From Arctopsyche grandis (lineage: Eukaryota > Arthropoda > Insecta > Trichoptera > Hydropsychidae): 64,000 bases of DNA. A program made the translations under genes and the position numbers. This document shows positions 26,201 through 36,500 of this stretch, piece by piece. The stretch covers positions 10,191,001 to 10,255,000 of the forward strand of contig NC_135366.1 in the NCBI RefSeq assembly GCF_051622035.1. Direction: 5' to 3'. How positions within the stretch are numbered: the stretch's first letter is position 1; each line of letters starts with the position of its first letter. The notes below the pieces were generated by a model. It searched no databases. It was not told the origin of the DNA and saw nothing but the letters and a program-made list of their open reading frames with translations.

Positions 26201-27341
26201 AAACCCAAATCAAAAAACTATTTTTTTTTTATTTTTGGGGAAAAACTCATTTATATTTCAATCTACATATGTATATGTATGTACGTATATTTTTCTATGT
26301 ACTGATTTTAAAAAAGCCCGAAAGACGAACCCATTTTGATCTTATTTCATAGTGTAATTGATTTATACATTTTAATTCCTAATTAATTAAGATGGTATAC
26401 ATATATTGTAAATTAATTGGTGTGTTTATGTAGAATACCCGTATAGGAATTTTCTGTAGTAAAATTAGTGCATGCGTTGATTTTATTGCTAAAATTTTAA
26501 TTCTAGAATAATTGATGGAATATTATTATGCTTACAGTTATTTGTTGTAAATGTGTAATAAATTATTTTAATTTTTATCAATTGAATAGTGAATACATTA
26601 CATGATATCATATTTAGATAGCAATTGTGTATAATTATAATAAATGTGTAATTTATAAACTTGAAACTTTTATGATTGTTCATATGAATGTTATGGATTT
26701 ATAAAAAAAAATTTCATAATTAATCGAATGTCCAAATCAATGACTGAGCTATTTGAGTGGTATTTAAATGTGTATATGTCGAAAATATTTTAATATAATT
26801 TTTATTAATGACTACTCAATACTTTGCATATATAATATACAATTTAATCGCAAAAACAATAGGCTCTCATTTGAATGTTCGTACAAATGGTATTATTTTG
26901 CATCAGTTTTTTGTTTTAAATGACCAAAATTTAATCATAGAAAATGAAAAGCAATATTTTCCAAAATGATCGATACCGTAACAGTTTAATATTACGTGCA
27001 TTGGGATAGTTTTTACAATTGAAAAGTAATCTTAAATGCATCAAAGCAATGAAGTACACAATGTACGCAAATGCCAGTACAAATATCATATTAAAATCTA
27101 AATGATCGTTTACAGTGCATGCAATGGAATTTACATTGTATAACATTTTCCATATAATCGGAACAATATATGTTTTTAAGTTAATTGAAACGTAAAGCAA
27201 CATATAAACACCATTAATATTATATAATTATAAAAGTTCAACGCTCTAAAACATGTACCATTTTTATTAAAAATTTACTGTAATAAATGTACATAATTTA
27301 ATTCACAACAATGTCAATTTTTGGGCCATATGTACGATTTA
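23266..27341. other. C3G 3' UTR and long AT-rich intergenic region
   Basis: A polyadenylation signal AATAAA lies at 23295-23300, about 30 nt past the C3G stop. The remaining 4 kb are AT-rich with only chance-length ORFs. I recognise no gene or element border. Confidence 0.6.
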
Positions 27342-27800
27342 AGGTCCGTTTATACTAGCCAACAGCTCGGCACAACACTGCACGGAAAAGACTACTTCTA
27401 TTCATCACCGCCCGTTTTCGGCACGTTCATACTTATTTTGAAGTGCAAGTTTATTTTTGAGTGCAAGGCAGAATTGACTAAAATATACATTACAGAGTGT
27501 TACGATACGGCACAATATTGCTTACTTTCCAAAAATATTCATATGCAATGGCGGCACTTTCATTGGTACGGGTGCAATGACCACTATGGCGTAACATTAT
27601 GCGTGAATATTTCCACAGTGGTCAAATAAAACCAGTTCTGCTTGATATTTCTCGGTGATATGTACTGCTGTATAATATGAATAGATCGTGTTGGTTACTG
27701 CTGTTACGTTACGCACATATTACGGAATGTATGAATGTCTCCATATAGAATGTATTAAAGAATATTTTTCGTGCAGTTGTGCTGTGCTAGTATAAATGAA
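27342..27800. mobile_element. Foldback element, family F, copy 2
   Basis: The termini are inverted over about 40 nt: GGTCCGTTTATACTAGCCAA on the left, and AGGTTCATTTATACTAGCAC when the right end is read on the minus strand, each followed by GCACAAC-x-TGCACG. The interior near the right end carries the GTCTCCATATAGAATGTATTAAAGAATA motif, which also occurs in the elements at 2602 and 31936. It has no coding capacity and is a probable non-autonomous DNA transposon of unassigned superfamily. Confidence 0.6.
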
Positions 27801-28392
27801 CCTGTATACGTTGAAAATTAGTATATTTGTGTAAAAAAAAAAGAAATAACTATCGACTGAATAAATGTTAATTTTCAACGAAAAAAATTGTTTACTCATA
27901 ATGTAAATACTGATTTATGTGTATTTACATAGGAGTAAGAATCACCAACTTTTTCAAGTACACAAACACCAAAATACAACAAGCAAACTTAACGAATATA
28001 TCAATGCTTTAAATAACCAATGTTTTTTGTACACTTCAACGATTTATATTTTTGAGGTTGTTTTATATGACTCATTTTTGATGTGTAGTGTGCCACAGTA
28101 TGGTAATTACGAATAACGTTGGCAATCGCCGTTTTAATAATGAAAAAATAACCCCACTGAACTATGACTTAAATTTATTATATAAATGTTTTCAAGGTAC
28201 ATGACTGACCTATTGTAATGCCTTATTTAAAAAGCTCATCATGTTTACTTTTTATAATTTGCTTGGATGTTTTATTTGTGAGCATATAATAATAATTCAA
28301 AGGCCTAATGAGTGTGTAGATGTAATGAAAAATCTAATAAATTAATTAAAATCTAAACTTGTGTATTTATTTGTTATTATATTTATATTTGC
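27801..28392. other. Intergenic AT-rich sequence
   Basis: I see nothing identifiable between the foldback element and the RTE relic. Confidence 0.45.
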
Positions 28393-28803
28393 AGTATTTA
28401 ACGCAAACCTACAAACACAGGGAGTGCCGGAACCCCATTTAGGGCTGTTTCAGATACAGATATATTAGGAAAAGGAGTAAGGCACGGAGACAACATATCT
28501 CCTAAACTAATCAATGCGGTGCTTGATGGGGTTTTCAGGAACCTTAAATGGGACACAGCAGGAGTAAGTATCAACAGTCGCTTCATGAGTCATCTTCGGT
28601 TCGCAGACGATATAGTTTTAATAGCTCGCAATCCAGCTGACCTACTTAACAGACTAACACAGCTATAGAGGGAAAGTAGGATTAAAATTAACGTAGATAA
28701 GACCAAACTAATGTTCAATAGTTATTGCATGCCTGATAGCATTTCATTAGATGATAAAATAGTAGAAGTAGTAAATAATTATTTATATTTAGGTCAAATA
28801 ATA

Positions 28804-29180
28804 GGGGTCTACCTGACGGGCCTGAATGTAAAACGCCCGAGAACGCAAATATCGGAAGGCAAAGATCGAAAATCGAAAGATCTTAAGTCGAAAGATAAAA
28901 AAAAGGGTGCATGGTAAACGGTACATACTCACTTAATTTGCGCGAGCAGGATACAACAGGAACAAGAGGAACAGGCTTTTCCTCCCGTATTAATGTGCGC
29001 GCGCAGAATACGGGAGGAAAAGCCTGTTCCTCTTGTTCCTGTTGTATCCTGCTCGCGCAAATTAAGTGAGTATGTACCGTTTACTATGCGCCCTTTTTAT
29101 TTGATCTTTCGATTTTCGATCTTTGCCTTCCGATATTTGCGTTTTCGGGCGTTTCACATTCGGGCCCGTCACGGAGACCG
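28804..29180. mobile_element. Long palindromic MITE (family M) with 8-bp target duplication
   Basis: This 377-bp element is almost entirely one inverted repeat of about 185 nt per arm. The left arm starts GGGGTCTACCTGACGGGC and the right arm, read in reverse, starts CGGTCTCCGTGACGGGC. It is flanked by AAATAATA at 28796-28803 and again at 29181-29188. It interrupts the RTE reverse transcriptase, and the paralogous RTE copy at 2868-2880 shows the unoccupied site. The 8-bp duplication suggests hAT-type mobilisation. Relatives lie at 40632 and 54162. Confidence 0.9.
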
Positions 29181-29649
29181 AAATAATAGATATGTCCGGT
29201 AGTAAAGAAGAAGAAATAAAGAGATGTATGAAATAAGGATAGAGTGCATTTGAACGAATGAATGTCTTTTTTATATCAAAAATGCCACAAAGTACACAAA
29301 TTCCAATGCACTCAAAGAAGTATGGATAACGGCATAACAAGGAAAGACAGGAAGCGGAATACATGGGTGAGAAGTATGACAAAGGTAGTGGACATAGTGA
29401 ATAGAGTAAAGAGATTTAAATGGCAATGGGCGGGCCACGTGGCTAGAAAAATGGACGGAAGGTGGACAAAAGAACTGATAGAATGGTTCCTGAGAGAATG
29501 CAAAAGGTTAAAAGAAGGCCGCAAGGAAGATGGGTAGAGGAAATTAGGAAAATGTCAGGTGAGATGGATGAGAGTTGCGCAAAGCAGAGACAAGTGGAAG
29601 CGTGTTGTAGAGGCCTTCATCCAGCAGTGGATGGTGAGTGGCTATAGAT

Positions 29650-29878
29650 CAGGAGTGGCCAAATCGTCGACCGCGTAGCTATTTATAGTCGCCCACCCGT
29701 CCTATATGTCATCACCTTCGGGCTATATAAGAGGTAATTTTACTTAAGATACCGTAAGCTGAAAAGTATGCGAACCGCTGACTTAACACCGGCAGTCTAC
29801 TAACACAATGTTAGTAGACTGCCGGCAATAATTTAAAAAGTAGGTCGCCTGTAGTGATCAAAAGTTTGGCTACCCCTG
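29650..29878. mobile_element. hAT MITE with exact 8-bp target duplication and internal hairpin
   Basis: The ends are CAGGAGTGGCCAAA and, on the minus strand, CAGGGGTAGCCAAA, the classical hAT terminal motif. Both flanks carry CTATAGAT (29642-29649 and 29879-29886). Inside, 29789-29805 and 29809-29825 form a perfect 17-bp stem with a 3-nt loop. It has no coding capacity. It sits in the 3' end of the RTE relic. Confidence 0.93.
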
Positions 29879-29960
29879 CTATAGATGATAATGATGATAT
29901 TTAAATTTTATTAGGACGCAAAAATAATTTACATACATAGAAACGATGTAAAAAGTGGAA

Positions 29961-30300
29961 TCTATATATATAAAAATAAATGTCTGTGTGTGTCTTATAG
30001 GCTCCTAAGCCACTGAACATATTACGATGAAACTTTCAGAATTTGTTGTATGCATGTCCGGGAAGATTACTGTGAAAAAAAACGGGAAAAACGAGAATGA
30101 TTGTCATTGCAACGCAATAATTTCAAATGTGTTCGCTGCCTGCGTTTTTCCGACAAATGGGATCGGGAACGAGAATGAGAACGAGAAAGGGAACTGGAAC
30201 GGGAATGAGAACGGGAATGGGAATGAGAACGGGAACGGGGACGAGAACGGGAATTGCATGCGTTATTATGGCATTGCAACGCATGCCTGAGTTCAGCTAG
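29961..30300 (+). mobile_element. Small non-autonomous Helitron with internal minisatellite
   Basis: The left end is TCTATATATATAAAA directly after an A. The right end is CTAG directly before a T, so the insertion is between A and T with no target duplication. A 9-bp-stem hairpin (GCATGCGTT / AACGCATGC) lies just upstream of the CTAG terminus, as in Helitrons. The middle (30167-30255) is a degenerate hexamer array of GGGAAC and GAGAAT units. The 87-codon frame over it is a repeat artefact. Confidence 0.8.
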
Positions 30301-30619
30301 TATATAATAAAAACACTACGGAAAAAAATAAGACTTCAAAATTGGTACATAAATAATTTTATTTTTAGTGACTTCGTGTATTATAAACATTCTATTTATA
30401 TAAAGTGTTTGAAAAGAAAATACATACACACATTGTAAATATATCAAATACATCAAAAATAGCTTTTGGATATCCAAAATCTGAAAATATTAGTTTTTAA
30501 AGGTGTAAAAGATGTGTTCCTTTAAGTGTGAACATAATATAATTTACGTAAAATAAACTTTAAATAAAGGAATAATAAGTTAAATTTTACATTAATATTG
30601 TGCTATAGTTTCAAAAACG

Positions 30620-31336
30620 TTAAAACATTTTTTTCTTCACAGCTGTGAAACGTTCCATATATTCGTTGTAACCATCTAAACTCATAAGTTGTTTGGAATC
30701 GAATAAATTTCCATCCAAACATAGAGTGTGAATCTTCGAGTCTCGCAAGAGTGATGCGTGAATCGCCGTTAGCGGTAAGCAATTTTCTTCCAATCGTAAC
30801 ACCTTTAATTTAGAACATTGTGAAATCTCCTCGGATATGTTGGAGACTTGATTCTGATTCATGTTTAGTTCGGACGCTTGCAGCTGTCGAATTTGCGGTG
30901 GAATGTTTGTAATTTTGTTATGGGATAACTCCAACATGTCTAAATGTTTTAATTTGCACAATTCTAGAGGGAAATCGGTCAACATGTTGTTGTTCAAATA
31001 GATCTGTTTTAAATTAGAAAGATTTTCAGTGGACGGGGGGACATGTTTGATCATATTGAACCCTGCATTCAAACACTCCAATTTTGTTAATTTTCCGACG
31101 GTCTGCGGCAGCCCCTCCAACCGATTTTGACTCACGTTCAGTTGCTTCAGTATTGAAAATTCCCCCAAACACTCGGGAAGCGAATGAAATCTATTTTCAG
31201 ATACGTCCAAATTTCTTATCAGTCCATTGAGATCTTTGACTTCTGGTGGCAATTCTTTTAATTTTTGATTAGAAATTTTCAATAAACCTGTTTTTCCAGC
31301 GGTCTCATAGTGTTGTTTGAGACCGGAATTTCCCAT
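30620..31336 (-). CDS. LRRC57: LRRC57, leucine-rich repeat protein
   Basis: This is a single-exon gene of 238 codons plus stop. The start is set at MGNSGL (31336) rather than the upstream in-frame ATG at 31387, because MGNS matches the family start and forms an N-myristoylation signal (Gly2), implying membrane attachment. About eight leucine-rich repeats follow, of the type LKQLNVSQNRLEGLPQTVGK, with a C-terminal LRR cap ending NEYMERFTAVKKKMF. The length agrees with the vertebrate protein (about 239 aa). Its molecular role is poorly known. It is flanked by a Helitron downstream and a foldback element upstream. I see no frameshift, and it looks intact. Confidence 0.93.
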   Translation of the reverse strand: MGNSGLKQHYETAGKTGLLKISNQKLKELPPEVKDLNGLIRNLDVSENRFHSLPECLGEFSILKQLNVSQNRLEGLPQTVGKLTKLECLNAGFNMIKHVPPSTENLSNLKQIYLNNNMLTDFPLELCKLKHLDMLELSHNKITNIPPQIRQLQASELNMNQNQVSNISEEISQCSKLKVLRLEENCLPLTAIHASLLRDSKIHTLCLDGNLFDSKQLMSLDGYNEYMERFTAVKKKMF

Positions 31337-31935
31337 ATTTGACCAAAAAACGCACGAATTTAAAAAATAATCCAAAAATGTTGACAAGACGAAATTTATT
31401 TTGACAGCTCAATGTCGAATGACGTTTCCGTTGTGTTGTACTCAATATTTTTTCATGCTTATTTCACTCTAAACACCTTTTTATTCGGCCATTATTGAGA
31501 GTACATAATATATCAATCGTTGCCAAAAAAATCGCGAATATGGAATATCTGACACTCGAGCTTTCGTTTTGATTGATGGAATTTTTGAGTGCCAGATGTT
31601 CCGTGATCGAGATTTCAGTGACATGCGCGAGATCCCTTTTTTCTACTTATTTAGTGATCATTGTCTATTGTTCATACAATTTTCTTGTTAGTATTACGTT
31701 ATTAGTAAGCTCAAATCTTTAAAATTTCGGTATTATTTATTCCCATCTGAATCTAGTTTGTCTCTAATCAGAATTTCTATTTTTATTGTCGAAATATTAT
31801 ATTAACATCTACGCGAAATATTGTACTAACATCTACGCGAAATATTGTACTAACGAGAATGCGAGTGCCAGATATTCTGTATTAACGATTTTTGTGGCAA
31901 TGATTATCGTGCGCGTGATCGCAATTTGCGCAATA
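31337..31935. other. Upstream region of LRRC57
   Basis: This presumably contains the LRRC57 promoter and 5' UTR. A tandem duplication of a 25-nt unit containing ATCTACGCGAAATATTGTAC lies at about 31805-31855. No gene is seen. Confidence 0.45.
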
Positions 31936-32527
31936 AAGTCTGTTCATACCTATCCAGCACGACCCGTATCCTGCAGGTGTCATGCAAGTACGGACAGTAT
32001 TCTTTAGTACATTATATATGGACGCGCATGAATGCATAAATGCGCGAATGGAGTATGAATACGTGGGTTTGGTGCAAACGATCGAAAAGCGCCAGACAGA
32101 TTGAACCACAGATTAACTGGATGGCTGCTTTAAACGCAATTCTCGACTTCACGAATGAAAAATTACACATCAGATGACGAGTAACCTTTCGATGTGCACA
32201 GATGCAATTATTAATATGGTAATTATTAAAATTGAGTTGGATCTTTCTGGCGAGTTTTTTCGGAAAAAACTCGGAACTTAAGTATCAGAAGCACAGAACG
32301 TATACAGGGTAGGTATGTCGGGACTTCGGGTAGATTTCGCTTAGTGTAAGTGCGAGCAGTGCGCACGCATAAGGTACACGTGTCGTTAATCTGTGGTTCA
32401 GTCTGTCTGACGCTTTTCGATCGTTTGCACCGCATCGGAATACGTCCATATAATGTACCAAAGAATACTATCCGCACTTGCAGGACACCTGCAGGATACG
32501 GGTCGTGCTGGATAGGTATGAAAAGAC
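31936..32527. mobile_element. Foldback element, family F, copy 3
   Basis: The left arm (about 31936-32117) and the right arm (about 32385-32527) are inverted copies. Both contain TTCATACCTATCCAGCACGA, CGTATCCTGCAGGTGTC, ACGATCGAAAAGCG and TGAACCACAGATTAAC. The arms also contain the GTATTCTTT-x-GTACATTATATATGGACG motif of the copies at 2602 and 27342. The loop has no coding capacity. Confidence 0.7.
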
Positions 32528-32583
32528 CTTACATAATCCGTTTACCGAAAATAATAATATAAAAAACGAATATTCAATAGAGT

Positions 32584-33210
32584 TGTAGGAATATAACACA
32601 AAGTGTGCCATTTCTAAGCAAAAACAGTGATCCCATATATCCTGTACAATCACGCAGAACTCGAGAGCAACCACCCCTTCGACCATTCCAGAAGAAAGAG
32701 TTCATCGTTCGATCATAAACAAACAATGATCTCACCAGGCCACTGCGACACATATCCTGAAAATCGTTTACTCGTGGCAATCATTTACACGTGTTCGCAT
32801 TCATGTGTGGCGCTTGAACCTATAAAACACGCGCCTCGAAAATAGGTCGACACGTGCTTCGCATACACGTGTCTTGGAAACAAAGGAAGCGTATGACCCC
32901 ATTCTCTTACGGACATCGTCCTGGCTTTGACCCCAAAGCTATAAAACTCTCGCCCTGAGAACACGTGCCCTGGAGAACAAAGAGATCTTTTGTACACGCC
33001 ACGCTTAGAACTTCCATATATAAACCCGCACAGCAGACGCAGCAGCAGTCCAGTCCAGACTTTTCCCTGAAGCAGGCAACTAGCCCACTTCCCCGTGAAA
33101 TTTTCTGTACTTACCATAAATTGTATTCTGGAGAAAATAAATATACTCTGTTAACTACAGCGAGTTTCCGTAGGCCGGGTTTCGGTCACAACATAACCTC
33201 TCGACCTACA
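32584..33210 (+). mobile_element. Solo LTR (family L), copy 1, with 4-bp target duplication
   Basis: This is a 627-bp LTR starting TGTAGGAATATA and ending CTCTCGACCTACA, bounded by GAGT on both sides (32580-32583 and 33211-33214). It carries a TATA box (CATATATAAAC, near 33013) and an AATAAA signal (near 33137) in the order expected for U3-R-U5. No internal retrotransposon follows, so it is a solo LTR left by recombination. The copy at 60783 aligns along its length. The 4-bp duplication would fit a Gypsy-like element, but I cannot assign the family. Confidence 0.88.
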
Positions 33211-33422
33211 GAGTAATTTATAATGAATACTTTCAAGCTATGCGCACATATTGAACCGAAATAAAAAATAAATAAATAAACAAACGAATATGTACGATGC
33301 TGGCTGAAAAGGCAGAAGTTGTGGCGTTTGGATGTGACGAAAAACATCAGAGCCTGTAACGACAGAAGGCAGCTGGTCGTTGCCGGCGCAGGGAGTTGGC
33401 AGGGGCGTGCTCGCATCGGCGC

Positions 33423-33545
33423 ATGGAGGCGCTGCAGTGGGTGGCCGCTCGCGTCGCCGGGGGCGGAGCGCCCACTTCGCCCGCGCCCCCCTCCCTCTCT
33501 CTCTCCCTCTCCCCCGCCATCCTCTCGCCGTTCCTCACCGATCAG
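33423..33545 (+). CDS. sws: Candidate first coding exon of swiss cheese
   Basis: This is a GC-rich island in AT-rich DNA with ATG at 33423 ([20 protein letters not shown]...) and 41 codons ending in CAG before GTGCGC, a phase-0 donor. The first certain sws exon (41307) needs a phase-0 partner and lacks an initiator, and this is the best upstream candidate on the strand. The frame stays open to 33767, so an unspliced 115-codon ORF is the alternative. I recognise no sequence similarity, so the link rests on phase, composition and position. Confidence 0.45.
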
Positions 33546-36500
33546 GTGCGCACTTGCATTATTACTTGTATACAAAATACTCTTGTACAATATTTACTTG
33601 ATTCACACACTCCACACTCCACACTCCACACTCCACATCAAAACACTCGCTGTCACTACACTACCATTTCAGCGGCCAACATTCGCGCCAAACTCTTGCA
33701 AAACAACAACAACGAGACCTTCGACTCGGACGATCGCACGCTCTCCCATCAAACGAGCATTCGTTAACGATCGCTCGTTATTTCCAACAAGACGACACTT
33801 ATTTTTCTCCTCCTACAATATACGTATCTATACGTAAATATACATACAACTCATTGTGTGTGCGACTTGCAAATGATCCCACCTCGCTTTGTGACAAATC
33901 TTTCTTTGTTCGAACTTGCCCTATCGCCATGTCGCATTTCAAACTTTGGATCAGATAAATCGCAACATTTTCGATTAAAGACTCTCGCACGTGCCACTCC
34001 AGGTTCACAATGTTGCAATCGATAATTCGGTGTTTGTTCGCCAGAGTGTGTTCAAATGCGAAATCGTCGTTTTTGCACAATACCTATATATATATATATA
34101 CATGTAGGTATATATGTACGTAAACACCATTGTATATTATACATATATTGCCTTCGAATGAGATTCATACGCGAATGTCAAAATACGACGACAATGGATT
34201 AGGATTTGGCACGATTGTAATTAATGCGTATAATATTCGTGTAAATTTTATAATCGCCTTATCGCACGGTTTTTCAACTTATGAAATCGTTCGTAATTAT
34301 CGCTTTTTACTTATTATTTATGACGTTGGAAAGAATCTTCCAATGATGACGACAACTACATACATATGTATGCACTGGCTTATCGTTTGAACTAATTTCG
34401 ATAATATGTAGTGTCATTAGTGAAGATTGGGAAAAACCAGTGATTGGGCTGTTGCACAAAATCGATTATTTCAGAGCAGAGGTTCGGAACCAGTTGAAGT
34501 TTTGATATACGGCAGGTGGTGTTGTTCCTATCTTATCAGATGTTAGACAACAGATTTTTTTTCGAATAGAATGTCACAGAACTTGACGACTGGTATATTC
34601 TTGAAGATTCGTTTGCCAACAATTTTTGCTTATATCACAAGTTTACTTGTACATATATATATATTTGTTTGGATTAATTTATTCAGTGTTGTGGTGAATT
34701 CTTTATTGGACGAATTGGATGTAGTTTTTTAAAGGACAAATGAATGAATTCGTAATGCACAGGCTCTCAACCCATGGGTCGCACAACCCTCTAAAGGTTG
34801 CTAACTATTACATATACTAAACTAGTGTTGTGCCCGATGAAATATCATCGCATATTAAGCTATTAATTTAAAAAAATTAAAAGAAATGTGTCGGTCCTGT
34901 GCTCGATCCGTACGCGGTCGTATTTTTTCAAATATCTTTTATGTAAATATATTTAATTGTTTAATTTGAAAAAAAATCGTAAAAACTACCTACATATAAA
35001 CAATATAAAACACCAATGGAATAATTAATTAATTAAATAAATTTTCAATAGATGGCGCTAAATGCTCATTGACTTATTGTCCTGGAGGAAACATTGGTAG
35101 CAAACTGTATATATAGAAGTTTTTTGTTGATCTGTTATTATGTTCGTATATTCGTACGTTTTGTTGACAGTGTTTTTACATATGTACATATGTCGAATCG
35201 AAACGACTATTATAGCGCTATTGTACATACATATATGTATATGACTAGTGTTTTAACCCGGCTTCGCTCGGTATTTTTAAAATAAACCGTGTAAACATGG
35301 CATTAACAGTAAACATGGCAGTAAACATTTTATTAAATTCATTTGAATAGTTTTATTTTATTTAAATTTATTCGAATATTCATTTGTTTTTCTACGAACC
35401 AGCAATAGTTACATACAAAGTCTCTTTCGAAATTATATGTATATTAGATTATACTGTGACGTAGAGATAGAGGTGAGTGGCGTTCGTGGACCGATTGTTT
35501 ACTAGCGTTAATCACCTGTTCTCGCGTTCGCGCCAAAATGGCCTCGACGTATAGAGGAGTCATGTATAACGGCCAATAGGATCGCGCGACTTATCGACCA
35601 TTAGGATCTCGCGAATATCTGTATATCTGTATACGGAAAGCGCACGATGAGTATAAATATTGGGCGCTCTCGAACTGTAGAGCATTCGTATCTACAGTTC
35701 GAGACCAATAAAGAACTTCTACAACACTAGCTGCGTCATTCTCTCCGATCCTGGAAACCCCTCTTTACTTTCACGCAACAATACGTTTAAAATGTATTAA
35801 AAATCAAAATATATTTTTAATCGTTGCCTAGAAAAACTTGAAAGCTTACTTAATAATAAAAAAAATATGAAAAAGGTAAATACTAGGAATAATCTTAAAT
35901 CCCTCAATTTATTTGAACTTACAGAAGAAGTGGCACCGACACAAAGCTCATTGTTTGCCAAATTATAAATTGCTAAATCAATTCCATCTATTAGGTCTGA
36001 TACGTCTACACAAGACGACCAACATCGGATTTTTGTCAAAAAAATACTATTTTTCGTTTGAATATTTTACTAAATTTTACTAAAATTTAGTAAAATATAA
36101 AATTAGTTTGAATATTTTACTAAAATATATAGAACATTTTTAAAATATAAATATGTGTGTGTGTGTAAACGGTTATTTCCGTTTAACGGTAATCCAGTAC
36201 ATTTTTACCTATTACTGGTTTACCGGTAAATTGCTAGATTTTTCAATATCTAAAATAGACTTTTTTGTACAAAATATATTTAACCAAATGCTAATAAACA
36301 TTATTTGTTATGTACTTAGGATATATTGAAAAAAAAAAATGAGTGGTAAAAAAGTACTTTTAAATTAATTCGACGCTTAAGAACTCAAATATATCATAAT
36401 AACAGGGAAGAAAACATAATGTGTTCAGATTATCATTTAATAGTTGGGATCTAATTTTTGTACAAAATGACCCAGCTGTTGAGAAGGCTCTTTCTGATTC

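Larger units (their letters stand above)
28393..29901 (+). mobile_element. RTE-type LINE relic, copy 2, carrying two nested insertions
   Basis: The plus-strand frames encode an RTE-clade reverse transcriptase: LGKGVRHGDNISPKLINAVL, then HLRFADDIVLIARNPADLLN with the FADD catalytic box, INVDKTKLMFN and VVNNYLYLGQII. After the inserted element (28804-29180) it continues with RFKWQWAGHVARKMDGRWTK and a degenerate RWMRVAQSRDKW end. Stops and frameshifts make it inactive. A second insertion lies at 29650-29878. The 3' end is a GATGATAATGATGAT tail, as in copy 1. The endonuclease half is missing (5' truncation). Confidence 0.85.

Noticed and set aside
30027..30290. An 87-codon frame with NGNENGNG repeats
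   Set aside because: It lies on the hexamer array inside a Helitron; the periodicity explains the open frame.
31337..31387. An upstream in-frame ATG extending LRRC57 by 17 codons
   Set aside because: The extension is unlike the family and would destroy the MGNS myristoylation start, so the ATG at 31336 was chosen.
33186..33590. A 134-codon minus-strand frame across the GC-rich island
   Set aside because: It is compositionally driven ([10 protein letters not shown]) and opposite the plus-strand candidate exon, with no start or splice support.
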